A DNA stretch of 64,000 bases from Xanthocytophaga flava (GTDB lineage: Bacteria > Bacteroidota > Bacteroidia > Cytophagales > 172606-1): NCBI GenBank assembly GCA_030068525.1, contig JASJOS010000022.1:50772-114771 (forward strand). The letters are read 5' to 3'. The notes beneath the pieces were generated by a model. The model had not been told where the DNA came from, made no database searches, and saw nothing but the letters and a program-made list of their open reading frames with translations. A program made the position numbers and the translations under genes. Positions within the stretch are counted from its first letter, which is position 1. Each line of letters begins with the position of its first letter. Below, one piece after another: positions 24,961 to 33,916 of the stretch.

Positions 24961-26358
24961 ATGATGAACACACAATCGCCCTTTACTCCTGAAGAATGGG
25001 ACACCTGTATAAAGGTACTGAAAGCACTCTCCAGAGATCCTGATCTGGCTCTGGATACTATGACACTCAAAGGGCTGGTAACCAAACTACATAAAAACGC
25101 CCGAAAAACGATCCGAAAGGAAAACCTGCAAAAAATTCAGTTAGCAGATAAAGCCATTCTAGAACAGACTTTCCTGCATCAGAATAATCCGGTTGATGAA
25201 ACAACCCAACCGTTAGTGCTTCCAGAAAATACGTCTCCTTCTGTTCTTCGTATTCAACGCCCGCTTAACTGTTATATCTGTAAGAATCCCTACCAGAATA
25301 TTCATTTCTTCTATCATTTGCTTTGCCCTGATTGTGCATCCTTAAACTATGAAAAACGTTTTCAGCGTAGCGATCTTACCAATCGGGTTGCATTGGTAAC
25401 AGGCGGACGTATCAAAATTGGTTATCTGACCGCCCTGCGTATGTTACGTGATGGAGCAAGAGTACTTATCACTACCCGCTTTCCGAAAGACTGTGCCAGA
25501 CGTTTCAGTGAAGAAGCAGATTTTGCCGACTGGCAGCATCGTCTTCAGATATTTGGACTGGATCTGCGCAATATTCCTGTAGTAGAACAATTTATTGACT
25601 ATCTGCTTTTACATGAACCCAAACTAGACATTATCATTAACAATGCTGCCCAAACAGTAAAACGTCCATTGGAGTTTTATCGACACCTGCTTGATTTTGA
25701 ACAAACGCCTTTTGAACAACTTTCTGCTGAACTGCAATCCATACTGCCCTTAGGCCAGGAAACCCGCTTTCAATTAATAGAGAAACACCATCAGCTTGCA
25801 CTTCCCAATAGCAATGATTATTTCCCGGAAGGAAAATTGGATAGAGATCGCCAGCAAATAGATCTTCGTCCACAAAATAGCTGGACATTAAAACTGGATG
25901 AGGTAGATACAATAGAAATGCTGGAAGTGCAACTCGTAAACTCAGTAGCTCCATTCCTGCTTAATAGTCGACTAAAACCATTGCTAAAACAATCTGAATT
26001 TGACAGACGCTTTATTGTCAATGTATCGGCTATGGAAGGTCAGTTTGCCCGTGAAAATAAAACCGTCTTCCATCCACATACCAATATGGCAAAGGCAGCG
26101 CTGAACATGCTCACCAGAACTTCTGCCAACGACTATGCAAAGGATGGTATCTATATGAATAGTGTAGATACAGGCTGGATTACACAGGAAAATCCATTTC
26201 CTAAAAGATCCCGAATCCGGGAACGAGGATTTGTAACCCCACTGGACGAAACAGATGGCATGGCTCGTATCTATGATCCGGTGGCCTGTGGTATCAACAA
26301 TCCGGAAACACCATTATATGGACACTTTTTGAAGGATTACCAACCCTATCCATGGTAA
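24961..26358 (+). CDS. Zinc-ribbon SDR-family protein lacking the catalytic tyrosine
   Basis: 465 aa from ATG 24961 (a second ATG follows at once). Residues 1-90 are helical and charged. A CxxC...CxxC zinc-binding knuckle (CYICKNPY...LLCPDC) is at about 103-132. From 145 there is a short-chain dehydrogenase/reductase domain: nucleotide-binding TGGRIKIG, the NNAA motif, and Ser in NVSAMEG. At the YxxxK position the sequence reads TNMAK, so Tyr is replaced by Thr while Lys remains. Classical oxidoreductase activity is doubtful; nucleotide binding remains plausible. It lies 14 nt after tRNA-like 9 and 37 nt before an LRR gene, as if in one transcription unit. Confidence 0.85.
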   Translation: MMNTQSPFTPEEWDTCIKVLKALSRDPDLALDTMTLKGLVTKLHKNARKTIRKENLQKIQLADKAILEQTFLHQNNPVDETTQPLVLPENTSPSVLRIQRPLNCYICKNPYQNIHFFYHLLCPDCASLNYEKRFQRSDLTNRVALVTGGRIKIGYLTALRMLRDGARVLITTRFPKDCARRFSEEADFADWQHRLQIFGLDLRNIPVVEQFIDYLLLHEPKLDIIINNAAQTVKRPLEFYRHLLDFEQTPFEQLSAELQSILPLGQETRFQLIEKHHQLALPNSNDYFPEGKLDRDRQQIDLRPQNSWTLKLDEVDTIEMLEVQLVNSVAPFLLNSRLKPLLKQSEFDRRFIVNVSAMEGQFARENKTVFHPHTNMAKAALNMLTRTSANDYAKDGIYMNSVDTGWITQENPFPKRSRIRERGFVTPLDETDGMARIYDPVACGINNPETPLYGHFLKDYQPYPW

Positions 26359-26395
26359 AGTCTGATTAGCACAACCTACTTTTATCCTAACTTCT

Positions 26396-27553
26396 ATGCA
26401 AAAGAACATCATTGTTTGTCCTATCAAAGGCATTACAGAACTACTTCCCTATGACTTTCAGGAAATAGAACCTTTGCTTTCCTATCTTAAGAAAGATGAA
26501 TTACCCTCCATCAACATGGCTTTTCCAAGAGGTACGATTACCGACGATGGACGGTTGGATCTATGCAAACAAAGCCTGGGTCCAGAAGGATGTAGCTTTG
26601 TAGTAGAGTCTTTGTGGAACAATACCCGTGTCAAAAGTTTGCTACTGGGAACAGATGGGATTGGAAATGGAGGTGCAGAAAAAGTAGCTCAACTTATTGG
26701 ACATAACGAAAACCTGGAGACAATCTATCTTGGTTGTAATCTAATTGAAAACGAAGGTACCGAAAAACTGGCACAAGCCCTGATCACCAATACATCTGTA
26801 CGGGGATTGTGGTTAAAACGTAATCCGATCGGAGAACAAGGAGCCTACCACATAGCGAATGTACTGAAACAAAATCGCCATCTCCGAACTCTGGACCTGG
26901 TCAATACACAGATTGGCATTGCAGGCTTAAAAGCGATATGCGAAGTATTGGCTACACAAAACCAGACATTGGAAAGATTATATCTGGGAGGGAATCAGAT
27001 CAATGCAGAAGGAGCCTCTTATCTGGCAGAGGTATTGCGCCAGAATAAAACACTGAAAGCTCTACTCCTTAGCGTAAACGAACTAGGTGATGAAGGAGGA
27101 GCCATAGTAACAGAAGCATTAGCTGACAATACGACGCTGGAAGAACTTGGACTTGCCAGTTGTGGTCTGGGAGAAAATGCAATGGTTACCTTATTTACAC
27201 ATATGGCAACTAATACCAGCATACATTCGCTGGATCTGGGTTATAGTATTTCTACCAGGGTCATGGGAGCATCTGCCAATCATATCTCTGATCGTGCAGC
27301 CAGGGTATTGAAGAAATTTCTGGAAGAGAATAAGACAGTAATCTCACTTAAGTTGAACAGAACTGGTATGACAAAATTTGGCAAAGCACGATTGAGAGAA
27401 GGGATGAATACCAACACATCTATTCAGGAACTGACAATCACAGGAAAAAAAGATCCTCAGCTTCAGGAATTTATTATACGCAATCAATCATCGCAACCGA
27501 AGCAGAATAATGTTCCGGAAGATGTAAAGGTTATCAAAAGTGTTTATCGCTAG
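26396..27553 (+). CDS. Ribonuclease-inhibitor-type leucine-rich-repeat protein
   Basis: 385 aa, no signal peptide, so cytoplasmic. After a ~65-residue N-terminal segment there are about nine long repeats of about 28 residues of the RI type (for example LETIYLGCNLIENEGTEKLA, then LKALLLSVNELGDEGGAIV), forming a curved protein-binding solenoid. The last 50 residues depart from the pattern. The repeat class differs from the SDS22-type repeats of its neighbours. It lies 37 nt after the SDR gene and before two further LRR genes, so co-transcription is likely. The binding partner is unknown. Confidence 0.85.
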   Translation: MQKNIIVCPIKGITELLPYDFQEIEPLLSYLKKDELPSINMAFPRGTITDDGRLDLCKQSLGPEGCSFVVESLWNNTRVKSLLLGTDGIGNGGAEKVAQLIGHNENLETIYLGCNLIENEGTEKLAQALITNTSVRGLWLKRNPIGEQGAYHIANVLKQNRHLRTLDLVNTQIGIAGLKAICEVLATQNQTLERLYLGGNQINAEGASYLAEVLRQNKTLKALLLSVNELGDEGGAIVTEALADNTTLEELGLASCGLGENAMVTLFTHMATNTSIHSLDLGYSISTRVMGASANHISDRAARVLKKFLEENKTVISLKLNRTGMTKFGKARLREGMNTNTSIQELTITGKKDPQLQEFIIRNQSSQPKQNNVPEDVKVIKSVYR

Positions 27554-27587
27554 AAAAAAGTCAAATCTATTTTCTAGCGATAAACAC
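27540..27587 (+). repeat. Perfect 18-bp inverted repeat spanning the LRR stop codon
   Basis: Arm 27540-27557, which contains the TAG stop (27551-27553), is exactly complementary to 27570-27587; the loop is 12 nt. It is 22 nt before the next LRR gene. No long U-run follows, so it may be an attenuator, RNA-stability or processing hairpin rather than a simple terminator. Confidence 0.7.
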
Positions 27588-27609
27588 AAGTAATACAGCC
27601 AAAACAACT

Positions 27610-28941
27610 ATGGAAAATCAATCAGATTCATCAGTAACAAAAAAATCATGGGTAACGTATGACGGTTATCCGGAAGATTTGGAAGGTCCGCCAGAAATAA
27701 CCCAAAACCTTATTCGATTAATTTCCTCTAGTGAGAATACTAATACTGATTTAGCCTTTCAGATGTTGAAGGGTTTAAAACATCCTGTCATAAAACAAAT
27801 TCCGGCTGACGCACCTGTTGAAAAGAAAAGAGTATGGTTAAAACTTGTTTATGATCAACTTACGGGTCATCCTTCTAAAAGTTGGTACAACGTTGATCTC
27901 AGCCGTCTGCAGCTCACTTACCTCCCACCCTCTATTGGAAATCTACTATCAACAGCATCTGGTTCTATCTATCTGGATCTGAGTCACAATCTTCTGGAAG
28001 ATCTTCCTTTTGAGTTTTTATTTTATAACGATAAAGAAGCTTTTAATCAGCTTTATAGCATTTCGCTAGCCCACAACCGCTTGAAAAAGTTCCCGGTAGT
28101 ATTACAGGAACAAGTTAATCTGGAGAAACTGGATTTAAGTTCAAATAAGTTGTCTGTGTTACCGGATCAGTTAAAGGGACTCAAAAAAGTGCGCTGGTTA
28201 TCTTTAAACTTCAATCAACTCACAGAACTACCTTATACAATCAAAGACATATGGTTTCTACGTAATCTGGCGGTTAAAAATAACTTATTGCAATTTTTAC
28301 CTGAAAGTATAGGTAATCTCGACTCCTTAGTTGAATTAGATGCAAGTAACAATCGTATAAAAGTGCTTCCGGAAAGCTTGGGCAAACTAAGATTTCTACA
28401 AAAAATCAATCTGTATATTAATCAGATTGAGTATTGGCCTACCGATCTTAGTGCACTGGTACAGCTACAGGAAATTAAATTAAGCTTTAACAGAATACGT
28501 AAATTGCATCTGAAGGATCTTCCGATGCTACAACGTATTTTACTGGTCAGTAATCGGTTGGAAGTATTGGAGATTGAGCCTGACAGTATGAGTCAACTAG
28601 AGAAAATCCATTTGCATACTAATCAATTGAAAAGCCTGCCAGCAAGCATTGGGGCATTAAAAAAATTAAAAGAACTCAGAGTGTATAATAATCAACTGGA
28701 ATCTATTCCGGAAAGTATTGGAAATCTTGAGCGACTTAAGTATCTAAGTCTGAATAAAAATCGTCTGACGACTTTACCTGACACTATTCAGAATCTAAAA
28801 CGGTTAAAACAACTCGATTTACAGGATAACTTATTCTCAGAACAGGAAATAAACCGGATTAAAAAATTATTACCTCATACTCTGATTCACTTTAGCAACA
28901 ACAAACGCTCAAAAAAAGCAAAAGGGCAAAAGGCTATTTGA
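27610..28941 (+). CDS. SDS22-type leucine-rich-repeat protein, copy A
   Basis: 443 aa, cytoplasmic. The N-terminal ~115 residues form a conserved helical cap (SWVTYDGYPEDLEG, then NLIRLISS and FQMLKGLKHPV). About twelve 23-residue repeats of the form LxxLPxxIxxLxxLxxLxLxxN follow, then a basic tail. The cap and repeats match copy B downstream, and the last ~65 nt of the repeat region are almost identical in DNA. Function unknown; such solenoids bind proteins. Confidence 0.85.
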   Translation: MENQSDSSVTKKSWVTYDGYPEDLEGPPEITQNLIRLISSSENTNTDLAFQMLKGLKHPVIKQIPADAPVEKKRVWLKLVYDQLTGHPSKSWYNVDLSRLQLTYLPPSIGNLLSTASGSIYLDLSHNLLEDLPFEFLFYNDKEAFNQLYSISLAHNRLKKFPVVLQEQVNLEKLDLSSNKLSVLPDQLKGLKKVRWLSLNFNQLTELPYTIKDIWFLRNLAVKNNLLQFLPESIGNLDSLVELDASNNRIKVLPESLGKLRFLQKINLYINQIEYWPTDLSALVQLQEIKLSFNRIRKLHLKDLPMLQRILLVSNRLEVLEIEPDSMSQLEKIHLHTNQLKSLPASIGALKKLKELRVYNNQLESIPESIGNLERLKYLSLNKNRLTTLPDTIQNLKRLKQLDLQDNLFSEQEINRIKKLLPHTLIHFSNNKRSKKAKGQKAI

Positions 28942-29048
28942 TTATTTTTTGAGGAATAAATCTGAACAAGTATTTTCTTTGGTTTAGTATACTATCTATG
29001 ACTAATTACCAGAAAGAAAAGCCTGAACAACTATAATTACAACTGCAG

Positions 29049-30470
29049 ATGTTGAAGTCATTAAAATCGTTTATTCATAAACTAACCCGCTCGTCTGTAT
29101 CTCAACCATTACAGAAGCAGCAACAAGTTCCACAAGAGACGCAGGAACAACTTGTTCATTCACCTATTGAACAGACAAAAGAAACCTCAATAAAAGCATC
29201 TTCACCTATTACCCGTTCCTGGGTTACGTATAACGGCTATCCGGAAGACCTGGAAGGAGGGCTTGAGATGACGCAGAACCTAATCCGGTTGATTGCGTCT
29301 AATGACGATGCTAATATCGAACTGGCGTTTCAAATGCTGAAAGGATTAAAACATCCTGTTGTAAAACACATGCCTGTCAATGCCTCTATTGAAAAGAAAA
29401 AATTATGGTTAAAGCTTGCTTATGATCAGATTACCATTCAAACCTATGACCGTTGGAATACGAACTTTGATCTGAGTCATTGCTACCTCACCAAACTCCC
29501 TCCAACTATAGGTAGTTTATTATCAACATCCCGGTATTCTACATCCCTGAATCTAAATCACAATCTTCTGGAAGATCTTCCTTTTGAGTTTTTCTATTAC
29601 AAAGATAAACATGTAGCCAACGCTGTACAGAGCATCTCCCTGGCATATAATCGTTTTCGCTATTTTCCGGAGGCATTACTCAAACAAGAAGGTCTCAGAA
29701 AAATTGACATCAATCACAATCAGATTACTACCCTTCCACGCAGATTAGAGGATCTTAGACAGCTTGAAAGCTTATATGCTGGTTTCAATCAACTCACACA
29801 ATTACCAGATACAATAGGTAACATAAAACATTTATCTGTCCTTTTCTTACCCCATAACTATTTGCAAACGTTGCCAGATAGTATAGGAGGCCTTGAACAT
29901 TTACGCCTGGTTAATCTTAGTCACAATTATCTTCAGAAACTTCCTTTTGGTCTAACAAAATCCAAATCATTGCGGATACTCAATTTGTATATCAATCAAC
30001 TAACTCAATGGCCTGATACCTTAAATGAAATTCAGTTGTTGCGGGAAATCAACCTGAGTTTCAACCAAATCAAAAAAGCTAATCTTCGGAAATTGTCTCA
30101 ATTGAAACGTTTGTTTCTGGTCAATAACCAATTGGAAGAGTTATACATTGATCTCAATAGCTTACCAAAGCTGACCAAACTACACCTGCATAATAATCAG
30201 CTAAAGCAGTTGCCGGAGAATATTGGGGTATTAAAAAGACTGAAAGAACTTAGGGTGTATAATAATCAACTAGAATCCATTCCTGATAGTATTGGGAATC
30301 TGGAATATATTCATTACCTGAGTCTAAATAAAAATCGCTTGACAACCCTGCCAGACAGCATTCAGAATCTAAAACGGTTAAAACAACTCGATTTACAGGA
30401 TAACTTATTCTCAGAACAGGAAATAAACCGGATTAAAAGACTACTACCTCATACTCTGATTCACTTTTAA
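29049..30470 (+). CDS. SDS22-type leucine-rich-repeat protein, copy B
   Basis: 473 aa, paralog of the preceding gene with an added ~50-residue Gln/Ser/Thr-rich N-terminal leader. It shares the helical cap (SWVTYNGYPEDLEG, FQMLKGLKHPV) and about twelve SDS22-type repeats, ending VIHF-like at LIHF without the basic tail of copy A. Its stop TAA (30468-30470) overlaps the stop of the convergent gene at 30467. The DNA block around 30375-30438 nearly equals 28799-28863, pointing to recent duplication or gene conversion. Confidence 0.85.
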   Translation: MLKSLKSFIHKLTRSSVSQPLQKQQQVPQETQEQLVHSPIEQTKETSIKASSPITRSWVTYNGYPEDLEGGLEMTQNLIRLIASNDDANIELAFQMLKGLKHPVVKHMPVNASIEKKKLWLKLAYDQITIQTYDRWNTNFDLSHCYLTKLPPTIGSLLSTSRYSTSLNLNHNLLEDLPFEFFYYKDKHVANAVQSISLAYNRFRYFPEALLKQEGLRKIDINHNQITTLPRRLEDLRQLESLYAGFNQLTQLPDTIGNIKHLSVLFLPHNYLQTLPDSIGGLEHLRLVNLSHNYLQKLPFGLTKSKSLRILNLYINQLTQWPDTLNEIQLLREINLSFNQIKKANLRKLSQLKRLFLVNNQLEELYIDLNSLPKLTKLHLHNNQLKQLPENIGVLKRLKELRVYNNQLESIPDSIGNLEYIHYLSLNKNRLTTLPDSIQNLKRLKQLDLQDNLFSEQEINRIKRLLPHTLIHF

Positions 30471-31096
30471 GACTCTTTCCATTGTTCGATAGGATTTTCG
30501 GATATTCCTTTTTCTCTGCCCACATCGGTTACAGCCAATGTCCCTAACTGTTTTTTCAGCATAGCTTCTGGAAGCTCGTTAGGGTCAATGGTAAACAGTT
30601 CAGCCATTCCCATCACAATGTCTTCACCATACCAGTTTTCCGGATCATTTACATCCTCCTCTTCATCAAGCAGACTTTCTTTTCGCAAAGTCTTTTCTTT
30701 CTTTAATAATTCGCCTTCATCTATAATGTTCTCTCCATCTTTTTCAAAATGTCGGATTATCTTCCCGCCTTTGCAATACAGATAAAACCAGAAGTCCATT
30801 CGCATCTGGGTAGAAAAAGCCCATACCTCCTCGTAAGTTTCACTTAATCGCTGACATAAAGCTGCTTTGTCTGTTTGACTAATCCAGTCTCCAACAACCA
30901 GAACCCAACCTCGCATAGGACTACTTACATACACTCTACTAAAAGGTACTCCATCCCAAATATCACCCATCACAACAGAAACTCCAGTATTCCAATCTAA
31001 CTGTATGAATGGTTCACTCAGATTCAGAGACTGTCTGACAGCTTCCTTAGAATCCGATTTTATAGCCAGCCAACCTATATCAAAAAATTCAATCAT
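30467..31096 (-). CDS. Unknown acidic protein at the end of the orphan cluster
   Basis: 209 aa, cytoplasmic, strongly acidic in the second half (LLDEEEDVNDPENWYGED near 145-162). I recognise no family. The segment IQLDWNTGVSVVMGDIWDG is reminiscent of the WDAGGD motif of the three paralogs further upstream, which is only suggestive. It is the last of seven minus-strand genes and converges on the LRR operon with overlapping stop codons. Confidence 0.75.
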   Translation of the reverse strand: MIEFFDIGWLAIKSDSKEAVRQSLNLSEPFIQLDWNTGVSVVMGDIWDGVPFSRVYVSSPMRGWVLVVGDWISQTDKAALCQRLSETYEEVWAFSTQMRMDFWFYLYCKGGKIIRHFEKDGENIIDEGELLKKEKTLRKESLLDEEEDVNDPENWYGEDIVMGMAELFTIDPNELPEAMLKKQLGTLAVTDVGREKGISENPIEQWKES

Positions 31097-31181
31097 TGTA
31101 AATTAAGGTATTTAATACATTAAAAACCAAAGACTAGCTGATTGTATATAACCAGCTAGCTTTTTGTAGGTATCAAATATA

Positions 31182-31520
31182 TTAGTCTCTTATTCGTACA
31201 ATCAAGTCCTGAAACGGATCGTATTCTACCTGACTTACTTTCAGATAAACTCCTTTTTCCAGTACAATACGTTCGTGCTCCTCATGTGTTAACACAGCCT
31301 GATCCGTTACTCTGAACAGCAGTTGATCCTTTTCCACAGGAGAATCCAATACTTCTACATCTCCTGCCAACTGATGTGAGTGACCAGTTACCTCACCCAG
31401 TTCAAGTGTCAGTTTTTTGGTACGTTCCTTCACATGGGCAGTAACACCTGTCTCAGCAACCTTAAATAACAGCACATCACCGTGCCGATACACTCTTTCA
31501 AATTCCATAAAATTATGCAT
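31182..31520 (-). CDS. Small RHGDV/GHSH-motif protein of unknown function
   Basis: 112 aa, cytoplasmic, beta-rich. Notable motifs are RHGDVLL at 12-18 and GEVTGHSH at 42-49, a later LTHEEHERIVL, and an ending VSQVEYD. The His-rich motifs could bind metal. Homologs of this type occur in several phyla as uncharacterised small proteins, from memory often beside DUF6745 genes, as here. It lies 3 nt downstream of the next gene, so it is in the same operon. Confidence 0.75.
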   Translation of the reverse strand: MHNFMEFERVYRHGDVLLFKVAETGVTAHVKERTKKLTLELGEVTGHSHQLAGDVEVLDSPVEKDQLLFRVTDQAVLTHEEHERIVLEKGVYLKVSQVEYDPFQDLIVRIRD

Positions 31521-31523
31521 AGT

Positions 31524-32105
31524 TTACGTTTCTGAATACATAAGATTCAAATACTGTTGCTTGGTCAGCGGTTTACCATTGAATCGCATAGTCCAGGCAA
31601 TAGCGGCAATAGCATCTTGTTGCTGAGCAATATCTTCAGACACATACAAATAGTATAGTCTATCTGTAGAAGCACACTGACACTTGACAAAATAAATAGC
31701 TGGCTCACGCCAGAAATGACGTTCTATACCCAGTGATTTAGCATCTATCTTGTATAGTTCATAGGTATCCTCATAGGTATGTTCATAGGGTTTCAGATGC
31801 TCATCCCACCGGATCTGTTTTTTGGTGATAGTTTGTGCATCTAACTGTTTTGCATTCAGTTTAGTCACCAACTCTTCGACCCCAAAACATTGCAAAGCAA
31901 CCATACGCTGTTCTGCATTAGATAACAGTAAAGCTTCTGCAATAGTCAGAGGTGTCAGTTTCTCATAGGTATTTTCGATAGTCTTTCGATGGCTTTCCTG
32001 AGAGAACAATGACAACACCTCCTTTTGTGATCGTGCCTGTTTTTTATAAATCTTCAGCACAATTTCCAATTTCTCGAAAGCTATACCTTTTGTATACACT
32101 GCCAT
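31524..32105 (-). CDS. Protein with DUF6745-like C-terminus
   Basis: 193 aa, cytoplasmic. The N-terminal half is helical (FEKLEIVLKIYKKQ). The C-terminal half reads IERHFWREPAIYFVKCQC, then TDRLYYLYV and AIAAIAWTM, resembling the end of DUF6745 proteins, which finish with a strand and an AWT(F/M) helix. The full-length family is longer, so this would be a short version. It is tightly packed between its neighbours (3 and 4 nt). Function unknown. Confidence 0.7.
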   Translation of the reverse strand: MAVYTKGIAFEKLEIVLKIYKKQARSQKEVLSLFSQESHRKTIENTYEKLTPLTIAEALLLSNAEQRMVALQCFGVEELVTKLNAKQLDAQTITKKQIRWDEHLKPYEHTYEDTYELYKIDAKSLGIERHFWREPAIYFVKCQCASTDRLYYLYVSEDIAQQQDAIAAIAWTMRFNGKPLTKQQYLNLMYSET

Positions 32106-32109
32106 AGTA

Positions 32110-33015
32110 CTATTTGATTAAAATTACAGATTCATTGTCAGCGATAAAATCGATCACCACATAGGATTTTTGTAATTCTAACCGAACCCCACCTTCCTCT
32201 AATCTACCACTCACATCAATCGAATGCAACGACTTACTCTTCGCAACTTCCTCACTAAATTCAAAGTCCTTTTCAAACTTTTGCAATCGTTTCCGGATCA
32301 TCTCTCCATAAAAAGCCTCTGCTTCTTTTGGAATAGGAACAGACATCTCATCTCCCTCCCGGACCTGTGTATGAATAAGGCCGCCATACGAATCATACGT
32401 AATAGTATTACGCCCTTCTACATGCATCCAGACAGAAAAGTTAATATTCACCCTATGTAGGTATTGATTTAGATGAAAGGGATCATCTACAGGTATCCAT
32501 TCAGTAGACGAAACATTTTCGGCTGGCTCTCCATCTACCCAATCACTTTCTTCATAATCATAGTAGTAGGCTCGCGCTGAATAATGTAATACAACCTGCC
32601 CTTTCTGGTCTACTTTGATATGCCCCTTTCCATTATTAAAATACTCTCCAGCATTGGGTAACTCCAATACCTGTGCAATCAGATCACCCAATTCCCATCC
32701 AATATTGACTCCATCTTTCTTGTAGTCATATGCCTCCCCGATTTGTACATTGCAAATGGTTTCGTCTCCTCCAGCATTCCAGTCTACAGGAATAGGTTGC
32801 CCAGCAGATAATTGTTCAACTATTGCCTCTTTCAAAACAGTATTTATATCTCTTTCCTTTCTTACTTCTATCTCCACTTCTTCTGATTTAGTTGTCACTG
32901 CATTCAAAGGAGGATATACTGTTGGTCCTTGTTTATGTATTATAGATTTTTCCTTTTCTGTATTTATTTGATTTGTAAAGAATGAATTATATATCTTTTT
33001 CCAATAAGACCACAT
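32110..33015 (-). CDS. WDAGGD-motif protein, paralog 1
   Basis: 301 aa, the longest of three tandem relatives. After MWSYWKK and a ~60-residue variable linker comes the shared core: VDWNAGGDETICNVQIGE, an EYFNNGKGHI(K/D)V strand, YSARAYYYDYE, the LNQYLHRVNI helix and a C-terminal beta segment ending YVVIDFIADNES. No enzyme motif or known family was recognised. The acidic, aromatic composition and tandem copying resemble polymorphic partner or immunity proteins; that is inference. Confidence 0.75.
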   Translation of the reverse strand: MWSYWKKIYNSFFTNQINTEKEKSIIHKQGPTVYPPLNAVTTKSEEVEIEVRKERDINTVLKEAIVEQLSAGQPIPVDWNAGGDETICNVQIGEAYDYKKDGVNIGWELGDLIAQVLELPNAGEYFNNGKGHIKVDQKGQVVLHYSARAYYYDYEESDWVDGEPAENVSSTEWIPVDDPFHLNQYLHRVNINFSVWMHVEGRNTITYDSYGGLIHTQVREGDEMSVPIPKEAEAFYGEMIRKRLQKFEKDFEFSEEVAKSKSLHSIDVSGRLEEGGVRLELQKSYVVIDFIADNESVILIK

Positions 33016-33063
33016 TTTGCTATAGTTATAATGTCAAAAAACTGAATAGATAATACACCTTAA

Positions 33064-33876
33064 TTAGTAAATTAAAACTACTGATTTATTTTCAACAATA
33101 TAATCAATCACCACATAGTTTTTTTGTAGTTCCAATTGGATACCTTCCAGTAAAAAAGTGCCATATATACTAATGGACTCCAACACCTTATTACCTGCAC
33201 TGATGTCAACAGAAACGAACTCTTCCTCTCTCTTATGCAAATGTTTTTTTAGTACATCCAAATAAAACTCATTTATATCAGCAACAGGTAGTATAACCTC
33301 ATCTCCTTCATGAATACGAATGTTTAGTAATGGATTGTTTGCTCTATATTTAACCTCTCCATCCTCCGTCAGCATCATATCTACACTACAGGAAATAGTT
33401 ATTCTATGCAGATATTGTTCTAACTCATATACATCTTCTAGTTCGACCCATTCAATAATAGGTTCGTAGTCTTGGGAAAATAGATATGGTTCTGATCCGT
33501 AGTCTTCATAATAGGCACGTGTAGAGTATTTCAGTATTATTTGGTCTTTTTCATTCACATCCACTTCACCATACCCTTTATTATAATATTCACCAGTATG
33601 AGGCAATTGTAACTTCTCCACAATTTCTGAACATAACTCTCCAAAGAACCTATCATCATATTCATCCCCTACTTTTATCTTGAGGCATCTACTATCGCCA
33701 CCCGCATCCCATTCTACCAGAATTCTCTCATTAACAATACGAGCACTTCTCACAAGTTCCTTGATAGTTAAGGGAGAAGTTATAGTATTACTTAACCATG
33801 CTGATAGGAGCTTTCCCTTTTCGTGTTTTACCTCTTCTTTGTTGTTAGCAAACACCTTTTTTAAATAAGACCACAT
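33064..33876 (-). CDS. WDAGGD-motif protein, paralog 2
   Basis: 270 aa. Begins MWSYLKKVFANN and carries the same core as its neighbours: ILVEWDAGGDSRC, GDEYDD, YYNKGYGEVDV, YSTRAYYEDYG, LEQYLHRITI and the final YVVIDYIVENKSVVLI. The variable N-terminal linker differs from paralog 1. 48 nt separate it from paralog 1 and 40 nt from paralog 3, so the three look like one operon. Confidence 0.75.
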   Translation of the reverse strand: MWSYLKKVFANNKEEVKHEKGKLLSAWLSNTITSPLTIKELVRSARIVNERILVEWDAGGDSRCLKIKVGDEYDDRFFGELCSEIVEKLQLPHTGEYYNKGYGEVDVNEKDQIILKYSTRAYYEDYGSEPYLFSQDYEPIIEWVELEDVYELEQYLHRITISCSVDMMLTEDGEVKYRANNPLLNIRIHEGDEVILPVADINEFYLDVLKKHLHKREEEFVSVDISAGNKVLESISIYGTFLLEGIQLELQKNYVVIDYIVENKSVVLIY

Positions 33877-33916
33877 GCTTTAATCAAATTGAGTAGATAA
33901 TATTTACACTTCTCAC

